Below are positions 34,295-42,997 of a stretch of 64,000 bases of DNA, piece after piece. This DNA is from JBCBRD01 sp039819785 (lineage in GTDB: Bacteria; Pseudomonadota; Alphaproteobacteria; Rhizobiales; Hyphomicrobiaceae), in assembly GCA_039819785.1 (NCBI GenBank), contig JBCBRH010000005.1:1-64000 (forward strand), read 5' to 3'. Each line of letters opens with the position of its first letter. Position 1 is the stretch's first letter. The notes below the pieces were generated by a model. It was not told the origin of the DNA. It searched no databases and saw only the letters and a list, made by a program, of their open reading frames with translations. Made by a program: the position numbers and the translations under genes.

Positions 34295-35398
34295 ATGCTG
34301 TCTCGACGGACGCTGCTGATCGGAACGGGTGTCACCACTGCCGGCGCTGGCGCTGGCTACTACATGTGGCCGGGTTTTGATCCGCGTTATCAGGAGATCC
34401 TGGACGAGACGCATAAACCGGTAGAGATCTGGCCCCACGACAAGCGTGCTCTCACGATGCAACTTGTCCGGCACGCAACGCTGGCCGCGAACAGCCACAA
34501 TACGCAACCGTGGTTGTTCGAGGCGGGCGGCAACACAATCCGCATTCGCGCTGATGCAGACCGCCGCTGTCCGATTGTGGACCCGGACGACCGGCATGTG
34601 ATGGCATCGCTCGGGTGCGCCACGGAAAACCTTGTGCTTGCCGCCAAAGCCGCAGGGATCAATACACAGGTGGAATTTGTAACGTCATCGCGACATGTGA
34701 TTGTCACCATGACGACCGGACTTCCTGATCGTACAGCGGCGTATGAAGCAATCGTAGAACGGCAAACAACCCGTGCACCGTTTGATCCGGCGGCCCTTTC
34801 AAACGATGATCTCGCGGCGTTGGAGAGTTCGACCCAAAAACGCGGCGTGCGCGCGCGCTTTTTGACCGCGCGTAAAGACTTGGACGGTCTCAAACAGTTT
34901 GTCGTCGAGGGCAACACCGCACAATGCAAGGACAAAGCCTTCGTGCGTGAGCTGGGCGATTGGATCCGCTTTAACCAGACACACGTCTCTGAAACGCGGG
35001 ACGGACTTTACGCTGGCTCGTCAGGCAACCCGAATTTTCCTCGATGGCTTGGCCAGCATGCCTTCCCGTTCGTTTTTACTGCCGATGCGGAGAATCCAAA
35101 ATACGCCGCTCAGCTCGATGGTTCGGCCGGCGCAGTCATACTGTACGCCGAAACCGACGGACCGGAAGGCTGGTTCAATGTAGGCCGCGCAAGTCAACGT
35201 TTCCAACTGGAGGCAACGGCACGTAATATACGCACAAGCTTCATTAATCAGCCCGTCGAGGTGAGCGCTGTGCGAGGCGCATTTCAGAAGTGGCTCGGCG
35301 ATGGATTGCGGCCGGCGCTCGTCCTTCGGTTTGGGCGGGGCAAGACCTTGCCACCATCCCTTCGTCGACCGGTTGCCGCCGTTCTCAAGTATGCGTAA
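34295..35398 (+). CDS. Acg-family nitroreductase-like protein with Tat-like signal
   Basis: A 367-residue protein. The N-terminus 'MLSRRTLLIGTGVTTAGAGAG' looks like a twin-arginine signal, so it may be exported with its cofactor. The nitroreductase-like core includes 'LAANSHNTQPWLFEAGG', the usual FMN-contact segment, and 'NLVLAAKAAGINTQVEF'. It resembles the Acg family (mycobacterial Rv2032 and relatives), which may bind FMN but often lacks reductase activity. The start at 34295 follows GAGG at suitable spacing. It is divergent from the ATC-hydrolase-like gene. Confidence 0.75.
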   Translation: MLSRRTLLIGTGVTTAGAGAGYYMWPGFDPRYQEILDETHKPVEIWPHDKRALTMQLVRHATLAANSHNTQPWLFEAGGNTIRIRADADRRCPIVDPDDRHVMASLGCATENLVLAAKAAGINTQVEFVTSSRHVIVTMTTGLPDRTAAYEAIVERQTTRAPFDPAALSNDDLAALESSTQKRGVRARFLTARKDLDGLKQFVVEGNTAQCKDKAFVRELGDWIRFNQTHVSETRDGLYAGSSGNPNFPRWLGQHAFPFVFTADAENPKYAAQLDGSAGAVILYAETDGPEGWFNVGRASQRFQLEATARNIRTSFINQPVEVSAVRGAFQKWLGDGLRPALVLRFGRGKTLPPSLRRPVAAVLKYA

Positions 35399-35502
35399 TC
35401 GACGCCTGTTTTAGAGTGCTGGACGAAGCTGACACGGTGCTGGCTAGTTCACGCTTGAGAATGCAAGACCGATCAACAACTTCTCCCTGACAGGGCGGAT
35501 TC

Positions 35503-36393
35503 ATGGAAGCGTATCATCCATTTCGATCGGAGGCTGCCAAACAGACGTATCTGGCATTTTACGACGAGAAAGCTCGACATTGGCCGATCGAGTCAGAGAC
35601 ACACATGGTCGGCACCTCATTTGGTGACACGTTTGTCCGAATCCAGGGTCCCATTGATGGTCCGAAGCTGGTTCTTCTTCCCGGGGACTCGGAGAATTCA
35701 TTGGCCTGGATGCCGATCATTGAGACGTTATCGGCGGAGCACAGGACCTATGTGCTTGACCACATCTACGACAATGGCCGTAGCGTCTACACCAGAGCGC
35801 CTCGAAGCCCGAACGACTTCGTGCAATGGTTGGATGAGTTGTTTGTTGCGCTCGAGATCGAGCATCTTCGCCTCGTTGGCTACTCTTTTGGTGGTTGGCA
35901 GGCAGCCCTTTATGCTCTTGCGCATCCGCACCGACTTGAAAAGTTGGTGCTGCTAGCTCCGTCCGCGACAGTCCTGCCGCCACCGATCGGGCTTTTGATT
36001 CGGGCATTCGGCTACTATTTCATTCCTCTTCGTTTCGTCACCAAGAAATACCTTTACTGGTACGGCCCTGAGGCGGTGCAAAACATTCAGACACGCTCAT
36101 GCATCGACGAGATGATCGACGAATTAATGCTGGCAAGAAAATGCTTCAAGCGCAGGAAGTTCGTACCTCCCACAGTTCTGACTGATCGAGAATGGAACCA
36201 GTTGAATGTCCCGACCTTGTTCCTGGTCGGGGAGAATGAACTGACATATTCCGCAACAAAGGCTGTTCAGCGGTTGGCGGCCGTTGCCCCAACAGTGAAT
36301 GCATCGGTTGCTGCGGAAGCGGACCATTATCTGACTCTTGTAAGGCCCAAATGGGTGACCCGCCAAATACTGAAATTCTTAAATGCGGTCTGA
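35503..36393 (+). CDS. Alpha/beta hydrolase
   Basis: A 296-residue alpha/beta-hydrolase. The nucleophile is Ser128 in 'LVGYSFGGWQAAL'. The early strand 'KLVLLPGDSENSLAWMP' provides the oxyanion region. The acid is probably in 'VGENELTYS' and the base is His in 'EADHYLTLV'. Substrates in this superfamily are too varied to predict. It is part of the rightward accessory genes, about 100 bases after the Acg-like gene. Confidence 0.85.
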   Translation: MEAYHPFRSEAAKQTYLAFYDEKARHWPIESETHMVGTSFGDTFVRIQGPIDGPKLVLLPGDSENSLAWMPIIETLSAEHRTYVLDHIYDNGRSVYTRAPRSPNDFVQWLDELFVALEIEHLRLVGYSFGGWQAALYALAHPHRLEKLVLLAPSATVLPPPIGLLIRAFGYYFIPLRFVTKKYLYWYGPEAVQNIQTRSCIDEMIDELMLARKCFKRRKFVPPTVLTDREWNQLNVPTLFLVGENELTYSATKAVQRLAAVAPTVNASVAAEADHYLTLVRPKWVTRQILKFLNAV

Positions 36394-36503
36394 AAGTCCA
36401 GTTCCTATCGGACCCTGGCAACCCATGTTGATGCGTGTCAAAGCCTTTTCTGTGATGTCGAGCATGCTGCAGCCACCAGCCAAATAGCCAGGAGGCAGAT
36501 GCG

Positions 36504-36956
36504 ATGGATGCCGCAGCCCGCGATCAGATCGTTTCGATCATTGACGACATTGATGACATGACGATCGCCACCGTACGTGATGATGGCTACCCCCAAGCCA
36601 CGACCGTCAGCTACGTGAATGACGGTATGGTGATCTATTTCGGAACAAGTACCGACTCTCAGAAGGCCCGGAATATTGCGTTCAACAAAAAGGTCTCCCT
36701 GACCATCAATCGAACCTACAGCAATTGGGACGAAATCGAGAGCCTTTCGCTTTCAGGCACAGCCGCGCCTGTGACCGATCCGGCAGAAAAGGAAAAGGTT
36801 AGCGCGCTATTGCTCAAAAAGTTCCCTCAGGTGAAAGACTTCATGCCACCGGACATGCCACTCGAGGCGTTGGTGATCTTTCGTATCGATCCCAGGTTCG
36901 TTTCTCTGCTCGACTACAAAAAGGGCTTTGGCCACACGGAGTTCTTCGAGGTTTAG
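36504..36956 (+). CDS. PPOX-type flavin-binding split-barrel protein
   Basis: A 150-residue protein of the pyridoxamine-5'-phosphate-oxidase-like family. 'TIATVRDDGYPQATTVSYVN' and 'ARNIAFNKKVSLTINRTYSN' are the FMN- or F420-binding strands. Such small members reduce or bind flavin-type cofactors; activity is not predictable here. AGGAGG lies before the ATG. It is followed twelve bases later by the lactonase-like gene, so they are probably co-transcribed. Confidence 0.8.
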   Translation: MDAAARDQIVSIIDDIDDMTIATVRDDGYPQATTVSYVNDGMVIYFGTSTDSQKARNIAFNKKVSLTINRTYSNWDEIESLSLSGTAAPVTDPAEKEKVSALLLKKFPQVKDFMPPDMPLEALVIFRIDPRFVSLLDYKKGFGHTEFFEV

Positions 36957-36968
36957 GAGTGTCGAACC

Positions 36969-37913
36969 ATGGGCGAGCTGTCGTCGAATGACACAGTGTC
37001 GGGCAATATTGCGCAGACTTCCGCAAAACCCACTGACGTCGTTTCAAGTGACCGGCACGATCCGGTCATTAAATCCATCACGGTGCTGTCAGGCGGATCG
37101 GGTGAGGCGCATCCGGAACACCAGCGCGGAACATGGTTGCCGCAATGTTGGTGGTTGCTCACCTCGCAAAGATGGATGGACATCCCGATCAATTTCTTTG
37201 TCATCGAACATCAAGATGGTCTGATCTTGTTCGACACCGGTCTCGATCCAGCAATAGCCGCCGACCCGGATTACATATCGCACCCGATCGGCCGGTTCCT
37301 ACTAAAGAGGCTTTTTCGGTTTCATATTGGCGAGGAAGACCGGCTCGACAGAGTAATGAGTGCGACGGGTTTTTCGCCCGAAAACGTGAAGAAGGCCGTG
37401 TTCTCGCATCTGCATTTCGACCACGTCGGCGGGATAATCCACATACCGCAGGCTGAACTGGTTGTGAGCAAACAGGAATGGGACGTTCTTTCCGGGCCAC
37501 ATCCGGAACGAGAGTGGATATTGCGCGAGCATGTCCAACTGCCAACCGCAAAATGGTACCCGGTCGACTTTGCACCGACCGACGATCCGTTGTTCGCCTC
37601 GTTCGACGGCTGCTATGACGTCATGGGCGACGGCGCGCTCATCCTGCTGCCGACGCCAGGTCATACACCGGGTTCAAGCTCGTTGCTCGTACGTACGCCG
37701 CAACTGCCGCCGATACTTCTGATCGGGGATCTCGCCTACAATGCCGATATGCTGATGGAGGACAAAGTTCCAGGCACGGGCGATGCGAAGCTGCTTCGTC
37801 AGTCGTATGCCAAGGTACGTCAGTTGAAACAGATGCTGCCCGAGCTCGTTCTCGTTCCATCGCACGATGCCGCGGCATCTGAAGCCCTCAAGTCTATACT
37901 GGCGAGAAATTAG
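36969..37913 (+). CDS. Metallo-beta-lactamase-fold lactonase, AHL-lactonase-like
   Basis: A 314-residue metallo-hydrolase. The metal-binding motif HxHxDH is intact in 'FSHLHFDHVGGIIH'; a later His is in 'PTPGHTPGSSSLLV' and Asp in 'LLIGDLAYNADML'. With 'LFDTGLDPAIA' and its length it resembles the N-acyl-homoserine lactonase family, which opens the lactone ring of quorum-sensing signals; other lactones are possible. The N-terminal 45 residues are variable. No LuxI/LuxR genes are visible in the window, so a role in quenching is inference. Confidence 0.8.
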   Translation: MGELSSNDTVSGNIAQTSAKPTDVVSSDRHDPVIKSITVLSGGSGEAHPEHQRGTWLPQCWWLLTSQRWMDIPINFFVIEHQDGLILFDTGLDPAIAADPDYISHPIGRFLLKRLFRFHIGEEDRLDRVMSATGFSPENVKKAVFSHLHFDHVGGIIHIPQAELVVSKQEWDVLSGPHPEREWILREHVQLPTAKWYPVDFAPTDDPLFASFDGCYDVMGDGALILLPTPGHTPGSSSLLVRTPQLPPILLIGDLAYNADMLMEDKVPGTGDAKLLRQSYAKVRQLKQMLPELVLVPSHDAAASEALKSILARN

Positions 37914-37961
37914 AAAGACGTGTGCACGGCGGCAGCCTGAATCTTCTCTTGGCGCAGTTGG

Positions 37962-38345
37962 CTATTGTCCGATCTTCACGGCGATTTTTCCCTTGTGTCG
38001 ACTGGTGCCAAAATAGGCCAGTGCCTCGGGGACTTCTTCAAGCGGGTACGTGTTGTCAATGATCGGAACCAACTGGCCCGCTTCGAGTAGTTCAGCAAGA
38101 TCAGCCAGCCCCTTGTTCGGCCCTTCGGCAACCAACCGCAGTCGCCTCGTCTCACCAGTGAACTTATCGAACGCACTTTGGAAGCACATCTGGTAAACGC
38201 GTTTCATTTGTGCACCGACAACGGCATAGGTGCCACCCGGCTTCAACGCCCGCTTGATCGAGGCCATCGAGCGCGTACCCTGGCAATCAACAATCAAGTC
38301 GTAGCTACTTCCGATCGATGTGAAATCTTGCGCGGGATCAAGGTG
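37962..38345 (-). pseudogene. C-terminal fragment of zinc-type (MDR) alcohol dehydrogenase
   Basis: The minus strand encodes about 130 residues matching the C-terminal part of an MDR/quinone-oxidoreductase protein: 'DLIVDCQGTRSMASIKRALK', 'PGGTYAVVGAQ', 'LLEAGQLVPIIDNTYPLEEV' and 'HKGKIAVKIGQ' at the end. The N-terminal catalytic domain and the Rossmann start are missing. The open frame continues upstream to 38846, but that part is antisense to the intact MDR gene and is not protein-like. The fragment stops where the intact gene's 5' region begins, indicating a recombination or deletion. Confidence 0.7.
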
Positions 38346-38394
38346 CCGATGTCGAAGAACGATTGGGTGGATTGCATTGGAGGTGGTTCGAATT

Positions 38395-39375
38395 ATGAGG
38401 GCAGCGGTCAGTGCGAGGTATGGATCACCAGACGTCATCGAGATTCGAGATGTCCCGAAACCCACCACAGCAGCGGATGAGGTTCTGATCAATGTCCGCG
38501 CCACGACGGTCAGTCGAACGGACTGCGGCATGCTGGAGCCGCATCCGTTCTTTATCCGCCTTTCAGCGGGGCTGCTCCGACCCAAGCTAACCGTTCTGGG
38601 CATGGATTTTGCGGGCACGGTCGAAAGCGTTGGCTCCAGTGTTGAAGCATTCAAGGCCGGCGATCGTGTGTTCGGTATGTCGCCCGATACCTTTGGCGCG
38701 CACGCCGAATATCTATGCGTCCCTGCAAACGGGCAGATTGCCCACATGCCATCTGGCTTGGCGTTCAACGAAGCGATCCTTTGCGAAGGTGCATGGTACG
38801 CCGACACCAATCTAGAGTGGCTCGGCGTGGAAGCTGGACGGAGCATTCTAATCTATGGTGCTTCCGGCGCGATTGGCATCGCAGCGCTGCAGCTTGCCAA
38901 GGCCCGGGGCGCGGCGGTAACAGCGGTCGTTGGCACGCGTCACCTGGAGTTGGCCATCTCCCTCGGCGCGGACCGTGTAATCGACTATCTGGCCGATGAT
39001 TTCACCCGGGTCGACGACACGTTCGATGCCGTATTCGATGCGGTCGGCAAGACCACCTACGGCCGATGCCGCAAGCTGATGAAGCCCGCTGCCCGCTTTA
39101 GCACAACCGACCTTGGCCCATGGTGGCAGAATATCTTCCTGTCAATCTGGCATCGCCTTACCGGCAGCCTGCGCGTCAACATACCGATTCCAGTCTCCCG
39201 TAAGGACTTCGTCGACGACATGAAAGAGCTCATGGAAAGCGGTGCGCTCCGAGCTGTGGTCGACCGCACCTATCCCCTTGAGGCAATTGCCGATACCTAT
39301 CGCTACGTGAGCCAAGGTCAGAAGACCGGGATTGTTGTCATTGACTTGGCATCAACTGAGAGCCGGTACGATTGA
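38395..39375 (+). CDS. NAD(P)-dependent MDR alcohol dehydrogenase/quinone oxidoreductase
   Basis: A 326-residue zinc-independent-type MDR protein. The N-terminal GroES-like domain has 'GMDFAGTVESVGSSVEAFKA', and the Rossmann domain has 'ILIYGASGAIGIAALQLAKA' followed by 'LGADRVIDYLADDF', as in quinone oxidoreductases. The catalytic Zn ligands of classic ADHs are not evident. It probably reduces a quinone or enone with NADPH. The ATG at 38395 has GGAGG before it. It closes the accessory block and is divergent from the MDR fragment. Confidence 0.85.
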   Translation: MRAAVSARYGSPDVIEIRDVPKPTTAADEVLINVRATTVSRTDCGMLEPHPFFIRLSAGLLRPKLTVLGMDFAGTVESVGSSVEAFKAGDRVFGMSPDTFGAHAEYLCVPANGQIAHMPSGLAFNEAILCEGAWYADTNLEWLGVEAGRSILIYGASGAIGIAALQLAKARGAAVTAVVGTRHLELAISLGADRVIDYLADDFTRVDDTFDAVFDAVGKTTYGRCRKLMKPAARFSTTDLGPWWQNIFLSIWHRLTGSLRVNIPIPVSRKDFVDDMKELMESGALRAVVDRTYPLEAIADTYRYVSQGQKTGIVVIDLASTESRYD

Positions 39376-39986
39376 GCGTAGAGGGACCGCGCATCGGGAC
39401 CTTGAGATCGTCGTCTCGATCGAGCGGCTACCTGGAGCCAGATGTCTGCTTCGTGGACCCTTGCGTAGTTGATGCGATGCACCACCCCGATCTAAGGCGG
39501 TGTCCGCTTTTGTGAATTGAGCATTGATGACGTGATCGGAGCATGCTGCACCTGCTCGCGGCAGGTTATGGCCCTCAGCTGTCACCGACCAAGCACCCTA
39601 CCTCGTCCGTTCTTGAGGCTTAAGCCGACAGTCTTTCGACGCAGACAGGTTTTTCCGAAACTTTGATCCGCCCAACCGACCGACCGGAAGCGGTTTGGTT
39701 GAAGGCGAGATGGTCACTAGAAGCCGTAGTGGGCACAGTCGATAGCAAACGTTCTCTCGGATCGTCTGTGCTCAGCTGAGACGCGTGCGGAAACCTCAGA
39801 ACAATGGCAGACGGAGGCCACGCCAATCTTCTGCAGCCGGACGTCAGAGCATCCACTGTGGCCTGACGGTTTTTTTAACCGCCAACGAGATGAGTATGGC
39901 AGTGAGCAGAGAGCGGCATTCCGGGAGCGCCACCCTCATGAGGTCCCACCGACCAACCAGACTTTCGCAGCTCTGTATGCCGAACC
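39376..39986. other. Intergenic region with no supported gene
   Basis: About 610 bases between the MDR gene and lepA. No protein-like frame or tRNA is seen. A plus-strand terminator near 39842-39876 suggests a transcript of unknown origin. Confidence 0.35.
39842..39876 (+). terminator. Orphan rho-independent terminator
   Basis: A 6-bp stem (CGTCAG, CTGACG) with a loop that can fold further, followed by GTTTTTTT. It is oriented rightwards, 470 bases after the MDR gene, and would stop transcription before the converging lepA gene. Confidence 0.5.
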
Positions 39987-41789
39987 TCAGGCGTCGTCCA
40001 TCTTCAGCGCTGCAATAAACGCTTCCTGAGGGATCTCGACCTTACCGAACTGGCGCATCTTCTTCTTACCGGCCTTTTGCTTTTCCAAAAGCTTGCGCTT
40101 GCGCGAGATATCGCCGCCGTAACACTTCGCCAAAACGTCCTTGCGAAGTGCACGAATGGTCTCACGCGCAATGATCCGCCCACCGATCGCCGCCTGCACC
40201 GGGATCTGGAACATGTGCTGCGGGATCAAATCCTTGAGCTTTTCGCACATCACGCGCCCGCGCTGTTCAGCCCGTGTCCGGTGCACGATCATGGAAAGCG
40301 CGTCCACCGGCTCGGCATTCACAAGAACAGACATCTTCACCAGCTGCTCTGGCTCATACCCGATCATCTGATAGTCAAAAGAGGCATACCCGCGGCTGAT
40401 CGACTTGAGCTTGTCGTAGAAATCAAACACCACTTCGTTGAGCGGCAGTTCGTAAACAAGCATGGCGCGCGTACCCGCATAGGTCAGCTGCTTTTGCCGT
40501 CCGCGCCGATCCTGGCAGAGCTTCAAGACAGCACCCAGATAGTCGTCGGGAACCATGATCGTCGCCTCGATCCAAGGCTCCTCAATCCTGTCGATGTAGG
40601 TTGGATCGGGCATGTCGGCAGGGTTGTGCATCTCAACCATGCTGCCGTCCTGCATGTATAGATTGTAGACGACCGAAGGCGCGGTGGTAATCAGGTCGAG
40701 ATTGAACTCCCGCGACAGCCGTTCGGTGATGATTTCCAAGTGCAAAAGCCCCAGAAACCCACAGCGGAACCCATAGCCAAGAGCTGCCGAACTTTCGGCT
40801 TCAAACGAGAAACTTGCATCATTCAGGCGCAGTCGGCCCATGGCATCCCGCAGGTCTTCAAAGTCGGCCGCATCGACCGGGAAAAGTCCGCAAAAGACAA
40901 CGGGCTGTGCCGGTTTGAAACCGGGCAACGCTTCGGCGCATGCGTTTTTGTCGTCCGTGATCGTGTCACCAACCCGGGTGTCGGCAACCTCTTTAATGGC
41001 GGCGGTGAAAAAGCCGATCTCGCCTGGCCCGATCTCATCAAGGGTCTGTTGCTTCGGCCTGAAAACGCCGACCCGCTCAACGGGGTGCACAGCTCCCGTC
41101 GACATCAGTTTGATCTTCTGGCCTTTCTTCATGACGCCGTCGATGACCCGCACCAGGACGACAACGCCCAGATAGGCATCATAATAGCTGTCCACTAGCA
41201 TGGCCTGTAACGGCTTATCGCGCGTTCCCTGAGGCGGTGGCAGTCTCTCAACAATGGCCTCAAGCACAGCCTCGACATTCAAGCCCGTTTTGGCGGAAAT
41301 CGGCACGGCCTCACTGGCGTCAATCCCGATCACGTCTTCGATCTGCTCTTTCACGCGGTCGACGTCAGCGGCGGGCAGATCAACCTTGTTGAGGACGGGC
41401 AGGATTTCCAGGTCATTGTCGAGCGCCGTGTAGACGTTCGCGAGTGTCTGCGCTTCGACACCCTGGCTGGCGTCAACCACAAGGATGGCACCTTCACAGG
41501 CCGCCAGAGACCGCGAAACCTCATACGCGAAATCCACGTGCCCCGGCGTATCCATCAGGTTCAACTGATAGGTTTGACCGTCGGTGTGTGTGTAGTCGAG
41601 CCGGACCGTCTGCGCCTTGATGGTGATACCGCGCTCGCGCTCGATATCCATGCTGTCCAGCAGTTGCTCTTTCATCTCACGGTTCGTGACGTTTCCGCAC
41701 AGCTGGATCAGGCGGTCTGACAGTGTCGACTTGCCGTGATCGATGTGCGCGATGATGGAGAAGTTACGGATCAGCGAGGTATTTTTCAT
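39987..41789 (-). CDS. lepA: Elongation factor 4 (LepA)
   Basis: LepA, 600 residues, the standard length. GTPase motifs are intact: G1 'AHIDHGKST', G3 'DTPGHVDF' and G4 'NKVDLP'. The LepA-specific C-terminal domain is present ('KKKMRQFGKVEIPQEAFIAAL'). It acts on stalled or mistranslocated ribosomes. It stands alone in the window; the gene before it is divergent. Confidence 0.98.
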   Translation of the reverse strand: MKNTSLIRNFSIIAHIDHGKSTLSDRLIQLCGNVTNREMKEQLLDSMDIERERGITIKAQTVRLDYTHTDGQTYQLNLMDTPGHVDFAYEVSRSLAACEGAILVVDASQGVEAQTLANVYTALDNDLEILPVLNKVDLPAADVDRVKEQIEDVIGIDASEAVPISAKTGLNVEAVLEAIVERLPPPQGTRDKPLQAMLVDSYYDAYLGVVVLVRVIDGVMKKGQKIKLMSTGAVHPVERVGVFRPKQQTLDEIGPGEIGFFTAAIKEVADTRVGDTITDDKNACAEALPGFKPAQPVVFCGLFPVDAADFEDLRDAMGRLRLNDASFSFEAESSAALGYGFRCGFLGLLHLEIITERLSREFNLDLITTAPSVVYNLYMQDGSMVEMHNPADMPDPTYIDRIEEPWIEATIMVPDDYLGAVLKLCQDRRGRQKQLTYAGTRAMLVYELPLNEVVFDFYDKLKSISRGYASFDYQMIGYEPEQLVKMSVLVNAEPVDALSMIVHRTRAEQRGRVMCEKLKDLIPQHMFQIPVQAAIGGRIIARETIRALRKDVLAKCYGGDISRKRKLLEKQKAGKKKMRQFGKVEIPQEAFIAALKMDDA

Positions 41790-42170
41790 AAACAGCTCAT
41801 ATCATCGGCGCACCGCCGCCTGAAGAGGTCGGCGACGGTCGGCGGCGAAGTGTTAACGGACCAATGACGATCATGGCCGGCAGATAGGATGCCGGAACGC
41901 AAGACGCTTCTGCGGAGCAACAAACACGATTTCGCAGACATTTCGAGGAACTTGATGTCGCCTGTCACACCGGGCTCACGCTTATGGGTGGGACGCATTT
42001 AGGTTTCGAGCGTTCAGTTCGTCCGTCTTGGTCGCAACCGCGACCGCCGTTTTACTTTGACGCATAGGCCATTAAGTGATTGCTATGAGGCATCACAAAC
42101 ACAGGTGCTGCAAGCTGATGCAACTCTCAGAGGGTCACCGGCGAATGCTCGCACATGAGGAGCGCTACCA
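41790..42170. other. Divergent intergenic region between lepA and Met-rich protein gene
   Basis: About 380 bases. It should contain promoters for both directions. I see no third gene and no strong consensus promoter. Confidence 0.3.
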
Positions 42171-42746
42171 ATGACGACCCAGAATCCATTCCAAGAACCG
42201 CAAAAGCTCACCGCCGAAGCACGCCAGTCCGTTTCTGATGCCTTCGAGGCGTTGGCCCAGTGGCGCGAAGATATGGCCGCAGCGAACGAACGGTATTCCG
42301 GTCGGGTTTTCGATCAGATGGCCAAAGCCACGAAAACAATGGGTTGGCCGGAAAATCTCGTCGAACAGACCCGTGATCATCTCAAAACGTCCACACAGAT
42401 GCAGCTTGAGATGATGGATAAGGTCATGGAAGCCTGGCAGTCGCAGATCAAGAATGCCGACAGTGCGATGGCGTCGCCTCGGGATTTCCAGGAACAAATG
42501 AAGGCCTTCACGCCACCAGGCGGTGGAATGCCCGGCATGCCACCCGGAATGAGCGGTTTCCCAGGCATGCCCGGCATGCCCGGAATGCCTGACATGTCGA
42601 ACCTAGGAAACATGCCGATGGCGCCATTCCAATTCTGGATGCAGGCAACCGAGATGTGGCAGAAGAATATGGCCACCGCCATGTCCATGTGGATGAGCGG
42701 TGCGCAGAACATGGCCAAGCAAATGGACCCGAACAAGCGCAAATAA
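42171..42746 (+). CDS. Phasin-like protein with Met/Gly/Pro-rich segment
   Basis: A 191-residue protein. The N-terminal 110 residues are amphipathic helices ('LTAEARQSVSDAFEALAQWR', 'LKTSTQMQLEMMDKVMEAWQ') like those in phasins. A segment of about 40 residues is built from GMP-type triplets (GMPGMPPGM). A C-terminal amphipathic helix rich in Met and Trp ('MAPFQFWMQATEMWQKNMAT') follows. No known domain is certain. A polymer-granule- or membrane-associated role is possible. A strong terminator follows, so it is monocistronic. Confidence 0.6.
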   Translation: MTTQNPFQEPQKLTAEARQSVSDAFEALAQWREDMAAANERYSGRVFDQMAKATKTMGWPENLVEQTRDHLKTSTQMQLEMMDKVMEAWQSQIKNADSAMASPRDFQEQMKAFTPPGGGMPGMPPGMSGFPGMPGMPGMPDMSNLGNMPMAPFQFWMQATEMWQKNMATAMSMWMSGAQNMAKQMDPNKRK

Positions 42747-42780
42747 GCGCGAGCGAAACGAAACGCACATCCATCGTGAA

Positions 42781-42815
42781 AGCCGTCTGGATCTTGATCC
42801 AGGCGGCTTTTTGTT
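42781..42815 (+). terminator. Rho-independent terminator
   Basis: A 13-base arm pairs with 42796-42808 with one G-U pair, loop TT, followed by TTTTGTTT. It ends the transcript of the Met-rich protein gene. Confidence 0.9.
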
Positions 42816-42997
42816 TGCTCTGGCCTTTGAAGGGCTATCTGAGAGCCAGAATTGCGGCTTAGCCAGCTGATGTTGTACGAACGAGATGAGAAATCGCGCG
42901 ACCCGCCTTGAACGACACACATATGCAGCCCAAGCAATGGCTGACCCATTTCCCGTCCCCAACACTCAGTTTCATAAAGCCGAGGACTGACAGATCG

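Noticed and set aside
37962..38846. A 294-codon minus-strand frame as an intact gene
   Set aside because: Only the last 130 codons match an MDR dehydrogenase; the first half is antisense to the intact MDR gene and lacks protein-like composition.
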